The translations under genes and the position numbers were made by a program. This document shows, piece after piece, positions 41,371 to 48,870 of a DNA stretch of 54,962 bases; the stretch's first letter is position 1, and the number at the start of each line of letters is the position of its first letter. Location of the stretch: positions 1 to 54,962 of the forward strand of contig JAEKLF010000142.1 in the NCBI GenBank assembly GCA_019509985.1, written 5' to 3'. The notes below the pieces were generated by a model. It did no database searches. It saw only the letters and a list, made by a program, of their open reading frames with translations, and had not been told where the DNA came from. Source of the stretch: Burkholderiales bacterium. Its GTDB lineage: Bacteria; Pseudomonadota; Gammaproteobacteria; Burkholderiales; Burkholderiaceae_C.

Positions 41371-44300
41371 TTGCGCGCCGTGCCGGCAGCGGCCTGCCGG
41401 ACGGCGCCGGCCGCGCGGGCCAGCGTGCCCTTTGCGCAGGAGCTGCAAAGCACGCAGGGCGCACCGGGGATGCAAGACGCGCAGGGTGCGCGGGCCCCGG
41501 CGCACGCCTCGGGCGCCGCAGCCGATGCATCCGCGACCGGCCTGCAAGGGGCCGTCGCGATCGTCGGCCTGTCGTGCGAGGTGCCGGGGGCGCGCAACCA
41601 TCGGGCGTTCTGGCGCAACCTGCTCGCCGGCCACGAGAGCGTGACGCTCTACACCGCGGACGAATTGCACGAACGCGGGGTCGCGCCCTGGCTGGCGGCG
41701 CATCCGCGCTTCGTGCCGGTGCAATCGACGATGGCCGGCAAGGCCTTCTTCGATGCCGAGTTCTTCGGCATCTCGGCGCGCGATGCCGAGCTCATGGACC
41801 CGCAGGCCCGGCTGCTGCTGCAGAACGCGTGGAAGGCCGTGGAAGACGCGGGCTACCTGGCCGAGGACATCGCCGACGCGGCGGTGTACCTGTCGGCGTC
41901 CAACTCGCACTACCTCGCGCCGCTGGTCCACGACCTGCAGCACAAGGATTCCGAGACGCTGGTGCGCTTCATGCTGTCGCAGCCGGGCACCTTTGCGGCC
42001 ATGGTCTCGCACCATTTGCGCCTCAAGGGCCCGAGCCTCTTCGTGCACAGCAACTGCTCGTCCTCGCTGGCCGCGCTGGCGCTGGGCTGCCAGGCCATCG
42101 CGTCGGGCCAGGTGCGGCATGCGCTGGTCGGCGGGGCCAGCATCTACGCCCACGACAGCATCGGCTACCTGCACGAGGAGGGCATGAACCTTTCGGCCGA
42201 CGGCCACTGCCGTGCATTCGACGCGCAGGCCAGCGGCATGGTGGGGGGCGAGGGCGTGGCCGTCGTGCTGCTGAAGGACGCCGCCGCGGCGCTGGCCGAC
42301 GGCGACGCCATCTACGCCATCGTCCGCGGCGCCGCGATCAACAACGATGGCGGTGACAAGGCAGGGTTCTATGCCCCCAGCGTGGCCGGCCAGACGGCGG
42401 TGATCCGCTCGGCGCTGGCCCGCGCCGGCGTGGACGCGTCCACCGTGCAGTATGTCGAGGCCCATGGCACCGGCACGCGGCTGGGCGACCCCATCGAGGT
42501 CAGTGCGCTGGCCGAGGCCTATCGCGATGCGCGGGCCGTGGGGCTGGGTTCGGTCAAGAGCAACCTCGGCCACCTGGACGCGGCGGCCGGCCTGGCCGGC
42601 CTGGTCAAGTGCGCCTTGGCCTTGCGCGAAGGGCAGGTCCCGCCGTCGATCCATTTCCGCACGCCCAACCCGCAGGCGCGCTTCGAGGCCACGCCGTTCC
42701 AGGTGCTGGACCGGGTGACGCCTCTGCGCAGCGATGGCGGCCCGGCGCGGGCCGCGGTGAGTTCCTTCGGCATCGGCGGCACCAACGTGCATGCCGTGCT
42801 GGAGGCTGCCCCCGCTGTGGGCGGCGGCGCGCAGGCTGGCGGTGCCCGGCTGGTGCCGCTGTCGGCCCGCAAGCCGGCCAACCTGCGGTGCATGGCCCGC
42901 GAGCTGGCCGATGAGCTGCAGCGTGGCATGGACAGCGGCACGGCGCCTCGTTTGGCGGACGTGGCCTTCACCTTGCAGGTGGGCCGCCTCGCACAGCCGG
43001 TGCGTGCGGCCTTCGTGGTGCACGAGCTGCCCGAGCTGGTCGCGGCGCTGCGTGGACTGGCCGGCGGGCATGACGCCATGGCGCCGCCGCAGTCGCTGGC
43101 CGAGGCCGGCCTGCTCGACGACGAGGACCGGCAGCAACTGGTTCAGCGCTGGATATCCGCAGGCCGGCTCGACAAGCTGGCGCGCTTCTGGCAAGCCGGC
43201 GGCACCGTGCACTGGGCCCGCCTCCATGGGCCGCATGATCGCCCGCGCCGTGTGAACCTGCCGGCCTACGCCTTCAGCGAGGACGCCCACTGGATCGCCC
43301 GCGAGGTGCAGCCTGTGTCGGCCGCCCAGGACACCATGGTGAAGCCCTCGGAGGCAACCCTGTTCGAGGAGCGCTGGGTGGAGGCACCCTTGCCCGAGGG
43401 CGTGCAGGTGGCCGCCGCACAGGGCCGCCGCGAGCGCATCGTCTGCCTGTTCGACGACGCGACCGGGCGGCAGCACCTGCGCCAGGCGTTGCAGGCCTTG
43501 AATCCGCAGGCCGAACTGCTCTTCCTCGCGCAGGATCCGTCAGCGGGCGCCGAGGCGGGATGCCTCGCCGTCGAAGGCGGCGAGCACGGGCTGGACACGG
43601 CGCTGCAGACCGTCGCCCGCGACGGTGCGCAGGTCGATGCCGTCTATTGGCTGGGTCCCGTCCAGGATGCCGGCTGCCTGCACGACCTGGCGTTCCCGGG
43701 CGTGCTGTTGCGCGCATTGCAGCGCGCCGGGCTCTCGGCCGGCCAGGTGCTGCTGGCCGGCAGCTTCACCGATGCGGTCGAGCAGGCGCTGCTGGATGCG
43801 CTGGTCGGCTATGAGCGCTCCGTCGCCCGGGCGTGGCCCGGGAGTGTCGTGCGGGTGCTCATGCACGCCGGCACAGCCACGCCCGAGCAATGGGTTCATC
43901 TCCTGCACCGCGAGCTACACCATGGAGGGCACGCCAGCGTGATGGTGCGTGACGGGCGCCGCCTGGCCTGCCGGGTGAGGCCGATGGACGGCGCCGCGCC
44001 GGGCACCGGCTTCGCGTTCAAGCGGGGCGGCACCTACGTGGTCACCGGCGCCTTCCGCGGCCTCGGCCGCCGGGTGGCCGAGCACCTGGCGCGCCGCTAC
44101 CAGGCAAAGCTGGTTCTGCTGGGCCGGTCGGTGCCGGGCGAGAAAGAGCTCGCCTGGATCGCCGGGTTGGCCGACGCGGGCTGCGAGGTGCAGCACGCCT
44201 CGGTGGACGTGGCGGACCTGCAGGCCTTGCAGGCGGTGCATGCCGCGCTGCCGCCGGCCTGGCGACAGGTCGACGGAGTGCTCCACGTCGCCGGCGTGGA

Positions 44301-47300
44301 CCAGCCGGCCTCACTGCTGGAGCAGGATGCCGCGGCGTTCGAGCGCGTGCTGCGCCCCAAGGTGCCGGGCACGCTGGCCCTCGAGCGCGTGTTCGGCGCG
44401 CAAGGGCAGGCCCTCATGTGCGCCTTCTCGTCGTCGGCTGCCGTGCAGGGCGACTTCGGCGGCTGCGACTACGCCGTCGCCAACCGCTTCCAGTGGGCCT
44501 ATGCCAGGGCCCTGCGCGAATGGCAGGGAGAGGGCAGCCGCATGGTGGCCATCGGCTGGCCGCTGTGGGAGGAGGGCGGCATGGGCGCGGCCACGCGCCA
44601 GCGCCTGCAGCCACAGGCGCTGCAGGCCTACCTGGCCGCGAGCGGCCAGGCCCCCTTGCCGACCCGCACCGCGCTCGCGCTGCTGGAGCGCCTGCTGGGC
44701 GAGGGCCATGTGCAGCCGCTGGTGATCAACGCCGACCCGGTGCGTGCCGGCGCGCTGCTGAAATCCACTGGCGGGATGGCACCTGCCGTGGCCGGACCAG
44801 CCGTGGCGGCGCCCGTCGGCGATCCCCTGCAGCAAGCCCTCGCGGCCGAACTGCATTCGCTCGCGCAGCAGCTGCTGAAGCAGCCGGAACAGGCGCTGGA
44901 CGAAGACCGTCCGTTCGTCGACCTGGGCTTCGATTCGATCCGCCTGATGCAGCTGGCCACCCGGATGTCCGAACGCCTGGGCGTGAAGCTGCTGCCGGCG
45001 CTGTTCTACGACCACCCCACCATCGGCCAGATCGCTGGCCACGTGGCCGCGGTCCACGCCGAGGCGCTGGCCGCCCGGTGGCCGGCGGCGGCATTGCGCG
45101 CGCCGCAGGAGCCGGCTTCGGCGCCCGCCGGGGCGGGGCAGGACGGCACGGCGCCGCCCGCGCCGGCCTCATCGCCTTCCAAGGAGCACGCGACGGCCCT
45201 GCATGAGCCGATCGCCATCATCGGCATGAGCGGCCTGTTCCCGCAGGCGGATTCGGTGCCGGCGTTCTGGCAGATGGTTGCCGGGCAGCAGCACGCGGTG
45301 GGGCCGGTGCCCGCGGCCCGCTGGGGCTGGCATGCGGCCGACAGCACGTCGGAGCTGCGGTGCCGGTGGATGGGCTGCCTCGATGCGGTCGACGCCTTCG
45401 ACGCGCAGTTCTTCGAGATCGCGCCGAAGGAGGCCCGCGTCATGGACCCGCGCCAGCGCCTGCTGCTGCAGGAGGCCTGGAAGGCGCTGGACGATGCGGC
45501 CCTCGGGCCGCTGCTGCTCGGCGAGCGGCGCGTCGGCGTCTTCGTCGGCGTGGAGCAGGGCGACTACCAGTACCTGGTGCAGGACGGCGGCAACGTCACC
45601 TCCAACCATGACGGGGTGCTGGCGGCCCGGCTGTCTTACTTCCTCGACTTCAAGGGGCCGGTGATGGCCCTCAACACCGCGTGCTCCTCGGGCCTGGTGG
45701 CCTTGCACCAGGCGTGCATGAGCCTGCGCCAGGGCGAGTGCGACATCGCCGTCGTCGCCGCAGCCAACCTGCTGTGCACGCCCGGCGCCTTCGTGGCCAT
45801 GGATCGGGCCGGCATGCTGTCACCCAGCGGCCGCTGCCGCACCTTCGACCGCCACGCCGACGGCATGGTGCCCGGGGAGGCCGTGGTGGCGCTGGTGCTC
45901 GAGCCGCTGGCCCGGGCCCAGGCCGAAGGCGACCCGGTGCACAGCGTGGTCGTCGCCAGCGCCATCAACTGCGACGGCCGCACCAACGGCATCACCGCGC
46001 CCGCCGGCCCGGCGCAGCAAGCGCTGCTGGAGGACATCTACGTGCGGCAGGGCGTGGACCCTGCCGGTATCGGCCTCGTGGTGGCCCACGGCACCGGCAC
46101 CCGGCTGGGCGACCCGGTGGAGGTGCAGGCGCTGAACGCGGTGTTCGGTCCGCGCATGCCGCCCGGCGCCCGCTGCGCGCTGGCATCGACCAAGACGCAC
46201 GTCGGCCACACCTTCGCCGCCTCCGGGCTGGTGAGCCTGGCCGCGCTGTCGCAGGCGCTTGCGCACGGCGTGTTGCCCGCCAGCCTGCATTGCGAGGAGG
46301 AGAGCGACTACATCGAGTGGCGCGACAGTCCGTTCTACGTGAACAAGAAGGCCGGCCCCTGGCCGACGGCTGCGGGCCGGCGCCGCATGGGCGGTGTCAG
46401 CGCCTTCGGCATGAGCGGCACCAACGCGCACGTGGTGCTGGCCGAAGCGCCGGCACCTGCGGCCCTGGCCGCTGCGGCAGCGTTGCCGGCGTACCTGCTG
46501 CCGGTGTCGGCCAAGACCGAGGCCGCCCTCGAACGCGCGCTGGCACGGCTGGCCGGCTGGCTGCAGGAGACGGCGCTGCGCGACGAGGACCTGGCGCGTT
46601 TGAGCCATACCTTGTGGCATGGGCGCCATCACTTCCGCCATCGCAGCGCGATCATCGCCTCCAGCGTGCCGCAAGCGCTGCAGCGCTGGTCGGACCTGCG
46701 CGCGGGCCAGGACGATGCCGGGTGCTTCCGGGCCTCGGTGGACCGGTCCTTCAAGCCGAGCGCGGCGTCGCACGAAGCCGTCGATGCCCTGCTGGCGCAG
46801 GCCGGCGCCGGTTCCCTGCCGCGGCCCGCCCACGAGGCGGCCCTGGCGGAGCTGGCGCGCTGGTACGTGCAAGGCCATCCCATCGATGCGGCGCGGCTCC
46901 ATCCTGGCCGTCCGCTGCGCTTGCGCCTGCCGGCGTATCCGTTCGCGGCGGACCGGCACTGGGTCGACGACCGCTTGCAGGCGACCCGGGACGCAGCAGC
47001 CCCGGCCACCGCTGCCGATGCGGCGCTCGGCCACAGCCAGCCCGCTGCCGTGCAGGCCGACAGCCGGGTCGCGTCGAAGCAGCCGTTGCAGCGGCGGCCC
47101 ACGCCGCACGCAGATGAATCGGCGCCCATGCCGCAGGCCGGCAAGCCCGCGCGCCAGCCGTTGACCCTTGCCGACCCTGCGACCAGCGACTGGCCTGCGC
47201 CCTCGGGCGCGGCTGCGCCGGGGGCCAAGCCCACAGGCATCGGCCTTTCACCGCTGCCCGAGGCGCCAACCCTCACGGGCGGTGCGCTGCGCCCGCACGA

Positions 47301-48870
47301 TGTGCTGGAGGACCTGAAGTCGGCGGCCGACATCGGCTTCGGCGGCATGGTCGCCACGCTCAACCGCACCGGCGTGATGGTGGAGTGCCTCATCCCGTAT
47401 TCGTCGGACTTCGCCGACTACGCCGGGCACGGCGACGCCGAGGTGCTGGACCTCGGATGCGCCTACGGCGTCGCGACCATCGCGGCGCTGGAGTGCGGCG
47501 CCCGGGTGATGGCGGTGGACATGGCGCAGGCCCACCTCGACATCCTGGCGCAGCGCGTCAGCGACGAGGCGCGGTGTCGCCTGTCGCTGATGCAGGGCGT
47601 GCTGCCCGACATCGACTTCGAGCCGGGGCGCTTCGCGGCGATCCACGCCAGCCGCGTCCTGCACTTCCTGCGCCCGCAGGATGTGCAGCTGACGCTGCGC
47701 AAGATGTTCAGCTGGCTCAAGCCGGGCGGGCGCATCTTCCTCAGCTCGGACTCGCCGTACTTCGGCTACTGGGCGGCCAAGGCGACGGAGTACGAGCAGC
47801 GCAAGCGCCAGGGCGATCCCTGGCCCGGGTTCATCGACGACGTCCAGGCGCATTTCCCGCCCGCCGACGTGATGGGCGGGCCGAACCAGATCAACGCCCT
47901 CGACCCGGATGTCTTCACGCGCGAGTGCGAAGCGGCCGGCTTCGTCGTCGAGCGTGCCGACTTCTTCGGCGCGGTGGGCGTCGATCGCCAGGCCCACCTG
48001 GCGCCCGGGCCCGACATGGAGCATGCCGGCGTGATCGCCGTCAAGCCGGCGGGCCGCCGGGAGCCGCCTGCCGGCCCGCGGTTCGCCACGTCGCGCGACG
48101 GCAATGCGGTGCGCCTGGAGGTGCGCGGCAGCGGCGAGACCGCCCTGGTCTTCATCCACGGCCTCGGCTGCGACGGCAGCTACTGGGACGCGCAGGTGCA
48201 GCATTTCGCCAGCCGCCACACGGTGCTGTGCCTGGACCTCGCCGGCCACGGCGGCTCCGGCCGCGAGCGCGCGCGCTGGACGGTCCAGGCCTTCGCCGAC
48301 GACGTCGCCGCGGCGATCGAGCACGCCGGATTGAAAGAGGTGATCGTCGTCGGCCATTCGCTGGGCGGCCCGGTGATGCTGGAGCTGCCGGCGCGGGTGG
48401 GCGCCCGGGTGCGTGGCCTGGTGGGCGTCGACACGCTGCACAACCTCGAGCCCCGGCCGATGGACCCGGCGCGGCTGGACGCCTGGCTCCAGGCCTACCT
48501 CGCGCATCCGCTCGACCTGCGCGAGATGTTTGCCGCGGGCGTCGACCCGGCCCTGGTCGAGCGGGTACGGCGCACGCGCGCCGCCACAGGCGCCGAGGTC
48601 ATCCATTCGGCGATGCGCGAAATGATCCTCTACATGCAGGCGCTGCCGCCGCGGCTGCCGGGGTCGCTGACCTTGATCAACTCGTCCGGCTGGATGCCCA
48701 CGAGTTTGGACACTGCCCGCCGGCGCGGCGTGACGGTGGAGCTGCTTGACGGCGTGGGCCATTTCCCGATGCTGGAGGCGCCGCAGGCGCTCAATGCCCT
48801 CATCGAGAAAGCCATCCGGCCGTTCCTGAAAGACGAATCAAAAAACGGGGAGATGCTATGTCCAGCCTGA
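39259..48870 (+). CDS. Hybrid NRPS/PKS gene B, 3' part (rest of module 10, module 11, module 12 KS-MT-hydrolase)
   Basis: Continues gene B in the second frame to the TGA at 48868-48870 (a GTG at 39262 is the first in-frame start codon, without a ribosome site). Order: end of C, A(Gly), PCP, KS (41551-42830), KR, ACP (44830-45070), KS (45208-46445), a long linker, SAM-dependent methyltransferase (47316-48050) and alpha/beta-hydrolase (48060-48830). There is no ACP after the last KS; the matching carrier domains start gene C. The last 13 bp overlap gene C. The C-terminus lacks an obvious docking helix. Ending a module protein in a methyltransferase-hydrolase pair is unusual and suggests processing of the chain held on the gene C ACPs. 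Confidence 0.92.
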   Translation, partial: DVAFMVQDWHEDRSSAAARFEHLPGVQQQGEYDLVLEVVLPAQASQPIVLNWKYDPGLFEDETLARLHRHFAVLLEMVMQRPDTPVAACELVCAEERLGLVRDRNRTEVAYPAHMTTASLFAAQAQRTPQAPAIVFGEQALRYGELHARVERLAAGLRRRGVGPGRLVAVCMERCTDLVAALLGVLQAGGAYIPLDPGYPRERLVDILGDARPQVVLTQQALQASVRGMCRDAMDGRDDVVVAMDGEWIEPASQAGTDARLAATPDDLAYVIYTSGSTGRPKGVMVSHRALTNFLCSMAREPGLAATDRLLAVTTHSFDIAALELFLPLVAGAVCHIADAATVKDAQRLKSLVEAVRPTVMQATPSAWSMLLHAGWRDGQGLRILCGGEAMSEPLKDRLLATGAEVWNMFGPTETTVWSLVERVQPGKPVSIGTPIANTRVYVVDPQGRLSPSGVPGELCIAGDGLARGYLNRPELSAEKFCADPFVPGASMYRTGDLVRWAPDGSLQYLGRMDSQVKVRGFRIELAEIETLLLAHPAVRDGAVVARAQGENKLLVAYYTPEGDGADGAQALQQHLAGRLPDYMVPAFFIQLEALPCTPNGKVDRKSLSERPLRLHGDADAPASTPAPMAPAAAVALDEVLGLWREVLMVEDIRASDGFFDAGGSSVLAAVLAERIAQRFGVVFTATDVFRHPTAAQVHARLNALRAVPAAACRTAPAARASVPFAQELQSTQGAPGMQDAQGARAPAHASGAAADASATGLQGAVAIVGLSCEVPGARNHRAFWRNLLAGHESVTLYTADELHERGVAPWLAAHPRFVPVQSTMAGKAFFDAEFFGISARDAELMDPQARLLLQNAWKAVEDAGYLAEDIADAAVYLSASNSHYLAPLVHDLQHKDSETLVRFMLSQPGTFAAMVSHHLRLKGPSLFVHSNCSSSLAALALGCQAIASGQVRHALVGGASIYAHDSIGYLHEEGMNLSADGHCRAFDAQASGMVGGEGVAVVLLKDAAAALADGDAIYAIVRGAAINNDGGDKAGFYAPSVAGQTAVIRSALARAGVDASTVQYVEAHGTGTRLGDPIEVSALAEAYRDARAVGLGSVKSNLGHLDAAAGLAGLVKCALALREGQVPPSIHFRTPNPQARFEATPFQVLDRVTPLRSDGGPARAAVSSFGIGGTNVHAVLEAAPAVGGGAQAGGARLVPLSARKPANLRCMARELADELQRGMDSGTAPRLADVAFTLQVGRLAQPVRAAFVVHELPELVAALRGLAGGHDAMAPPQSLAEAGLLDDEDRQQLVQRWISAGRLDKLARFWQAGGTVHWARLHGPHDRPRRVNLPAYAFSEDAHWIAREVQPVSAAQDTMVKPSEATLFEERWVEAPLPEGVQVAAAQGRRERIVCLFDDATGRQHLRQALQALNPQAELLFLAQDPSAGAEAGCLAVEGGEHGLDTALQTVARDGAQVDAVYWLGPVQDAGCLHDLAFPGVLLRALQRAGLSAGQVLLAGSFTDAVEQALLDALVGYERSVARAWPGSVVRVLMHAGTATPEQWVHLLHRELHHGGHASVMVRDGRRLACRVRPMDGAAPGTGFAFKRGGTYVVTGAFRGLGRRVAEHLARRYQAKLVLLGRSVPGEKELAWIAGLADAGCEVQHASVDVADLQALQAVHAALPPAWRQVDGVLHVAGVDQPASLLEQDAAAFERVLRPKVPGTLALERVFGAQGQALMCAFSSSAAVQGDFGGCDYAVANRFQWAYARALREWQGEGSRMVAIGWPLWEEGGMGAATRQRLQPQALQAYLAASGQAPLPTRTALALLERLLGEGHVQPLVINADPVRAGALLKSTGGMAPAVAGPAVAAPVGDPLQQALAAELHSLAQQLLKQPEQALDEDRPFVDLGFDSIRLMQLATRMSERLGVKLLPALFYDHPTIGQIAGHVAAVHAEALAARWPAAALRAPQEPASAPAGAGQDGTAPPAPASSPSKEHATALHEPIAIIGMSGLFPQADSVPAFWQMVAGQQHAVGPVPAARWGWHAADSTSELRCRWMGCLDAVDAFDAQFFEIAPKEARVMDPRQRLLLQEAWKALDDAALGPLLLGERRVGVFVGVEQGDYQYLVQDGGNVTSNHDGVLAARLSYFLDFKGPVMALNTACSSGLVALHQACMSLRQGECDIAVVAAANLLCTPGAFVAMDRAGMLSPSGRCRTFDRHADGMVPGEAVVALVLEPLARAQAEGDPVHSVVVASAINCDGRTNGITAPAGPAQQALLEDIYVRQGVDPAGIGLVVAHGTGTRLGDPVEVQALNAVFGPRMPPGARCALASTKTHVGHTFAASGLVSLAALSQALAHGVLPASLHCEEESDYIEWRDSPFYVNKKAGPWPTAAGRRRMGGVSAFGMSGTNAHVVLAEAPAPAALAAAAALPAYLLPVSAKTEAALERALARLAGWLQETALRDEDLARLSHTLWHGRHHFRHRSAIIASSVPQALQRWSDLRAGQDDAGCFRASVDRSFKPSAASHEAVDALLAQAGAGSLPRPAHEAALAELARWYVQGHPIDAARLHPGRPLRLRLPAYPFAADRHWVDDRLQATRDAAAPATAADAALGHSQPAAVQADSRVASKQPLQRRPTPHADESAPMPQAGKPARQPLTLADPATSDWPAPSGAAAPGAKPTGIGLSPLPEAPTLTGGALRPHDVLEDLKSAADIGFGGMVATLNRTGVMVECLIPYSSDFADYAGHGDAEVLDLGCAYGVATIAALECGARVMAVDMAQAHLDILAQRVSDEARCRLSLMQGVLPDIDFEPGRFAAIHASRVLHFLRPQDVQLTLRKMFSWLKPGGRIFLSSDSPYFGYWAAKATEYEQRKRQGDPWPGFIDDVQAHFPPADVMGGPNQINALDPDVFTRECEAAGFVVERADFFGAVGVDRQAHLAPGPDMEHAGVIAVKPAGRREPPAGPRFATSRDGNAVRLEVRGSGETALVFIHGLGCDGSYWDAQVQHFASRHTVLCLDLAGHGGSGRERARWTVQAFADDVAAAIEHAGLKEVIVVGHSLGGPVMLELPARVGARVRGLVGVDTLHNLEPRPMDPARLDAWLQAYLAHPLDLREMFAAGVDPALVERVRRTRAATGAEVIHSAMREMILYMQALPPRLPGSLTLINSSGWMPTSLDTARRRGVTVELLDGVGHFPMLEAPQALNALIEKAIRPFLKDESKNGEMLCPA
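41551..45075 (+). other. Module 11: KS-KR-ACP
   Basis: The KS has HSNCSSS (Cys codon 42055), the aminoacyl-accepting variant also seen in module 8, with EAHGTGT and KSNLGH. KR about 43990-44780: TGAFRGLG NADPH site, serine in FSSSAAV and CDYAVAN; the usual LDD aspartate is absent (VDQP), suggesting A-type stereochemistry, opposite to most KRs here. ACP about 44830-45070 with LGFDSIRL. Predicted product: beta-hydroxyl after the second glycine. Confidence 0.88.
45208..46445 (+). other. Module 12 ketosynthase (beta-branching-type clade)
   Basis: KS with NTACSSG (Cys codon 45682), VAHGTGT, and KTHVGHTFAASG where most KSs here have K[ST]NIGH. The combination of CDGRTNGITAP, the THVGHTFAAS stretch and PASLHCEEESDYIEW resembles KSs of modules that leave a beta-keto for beta-branching in bacillaene-type synthases. 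That comparison is from memory. A roughly 290-residue post-KS linker follows, with no DH, KR or ACP before the methyltransferase. Confidence 0.75.
47316..48050 (+). other. Module 12 class I SAM-dependent methyltransferase domain
   Basis: About 245 residues with a Rossmann SAM site, VLDLGCAYGVATIAAL (about 47443), an acidic loop (AVDMAQAH) and a post-motif segment SWLKPGGRIFLSS. It is quite unlike the C-methyltransferases of modules 2 and 8, which have ATNVLHAT, so an O- or carboxyl-methyltransferase is more likely. Possible roles: O-methylation of an enol or hydroxyl, or temporary methyl-esterification paired with the next domain. Substrate not assigned. Confidence 0.8.
48060..48830 (+). other. 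Module 12 alpha/beta-hydrolase domain
   Basis: An about 255-residue alpha/beta-hydrolase fold: oxyanion segment FIHGLGCDGSYW, nucleophile Ser in GHSLGG (codon 48358), and catalytic His in GVGHFPMLEAP (about 48757). It resembles BioH/MhpC-type esterases rather than an acyltransferase or a type I thioesterase. It ends the gene B protein in mid-pathway, so chain release is unlikely. It could hydrolyse an ester made by the adjacent methyltransferase or edit a stalled acyl chain. Confidence 0.82.
48847..48852 (+). promoter_or_regulatory. Ribosome binding site of gene C
   Basis: GGGGAG lies 5 nt before the ATG at 48858, within the final codons of gene B. The 13-bp overlap with gene B suggests translational coupling. 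It fixes the gene C start, immediately before the first ACP. Confidence 0.75.

Noticed and set aside
48340..48372. GHSLGG as a possible acyltransferase active site
   Set aside because: The surrounding fold (HGLG oxyanion segment, C-terminal GVGHF histidine) is an alpha/beta-hydrolase, and AT flanking motifs are absent.
48060..48830. Terminal thioesterase releasing the product
   Set aside because: It lies in mid-pathway, with gene C continuing the assembly line and overlapping gene B.
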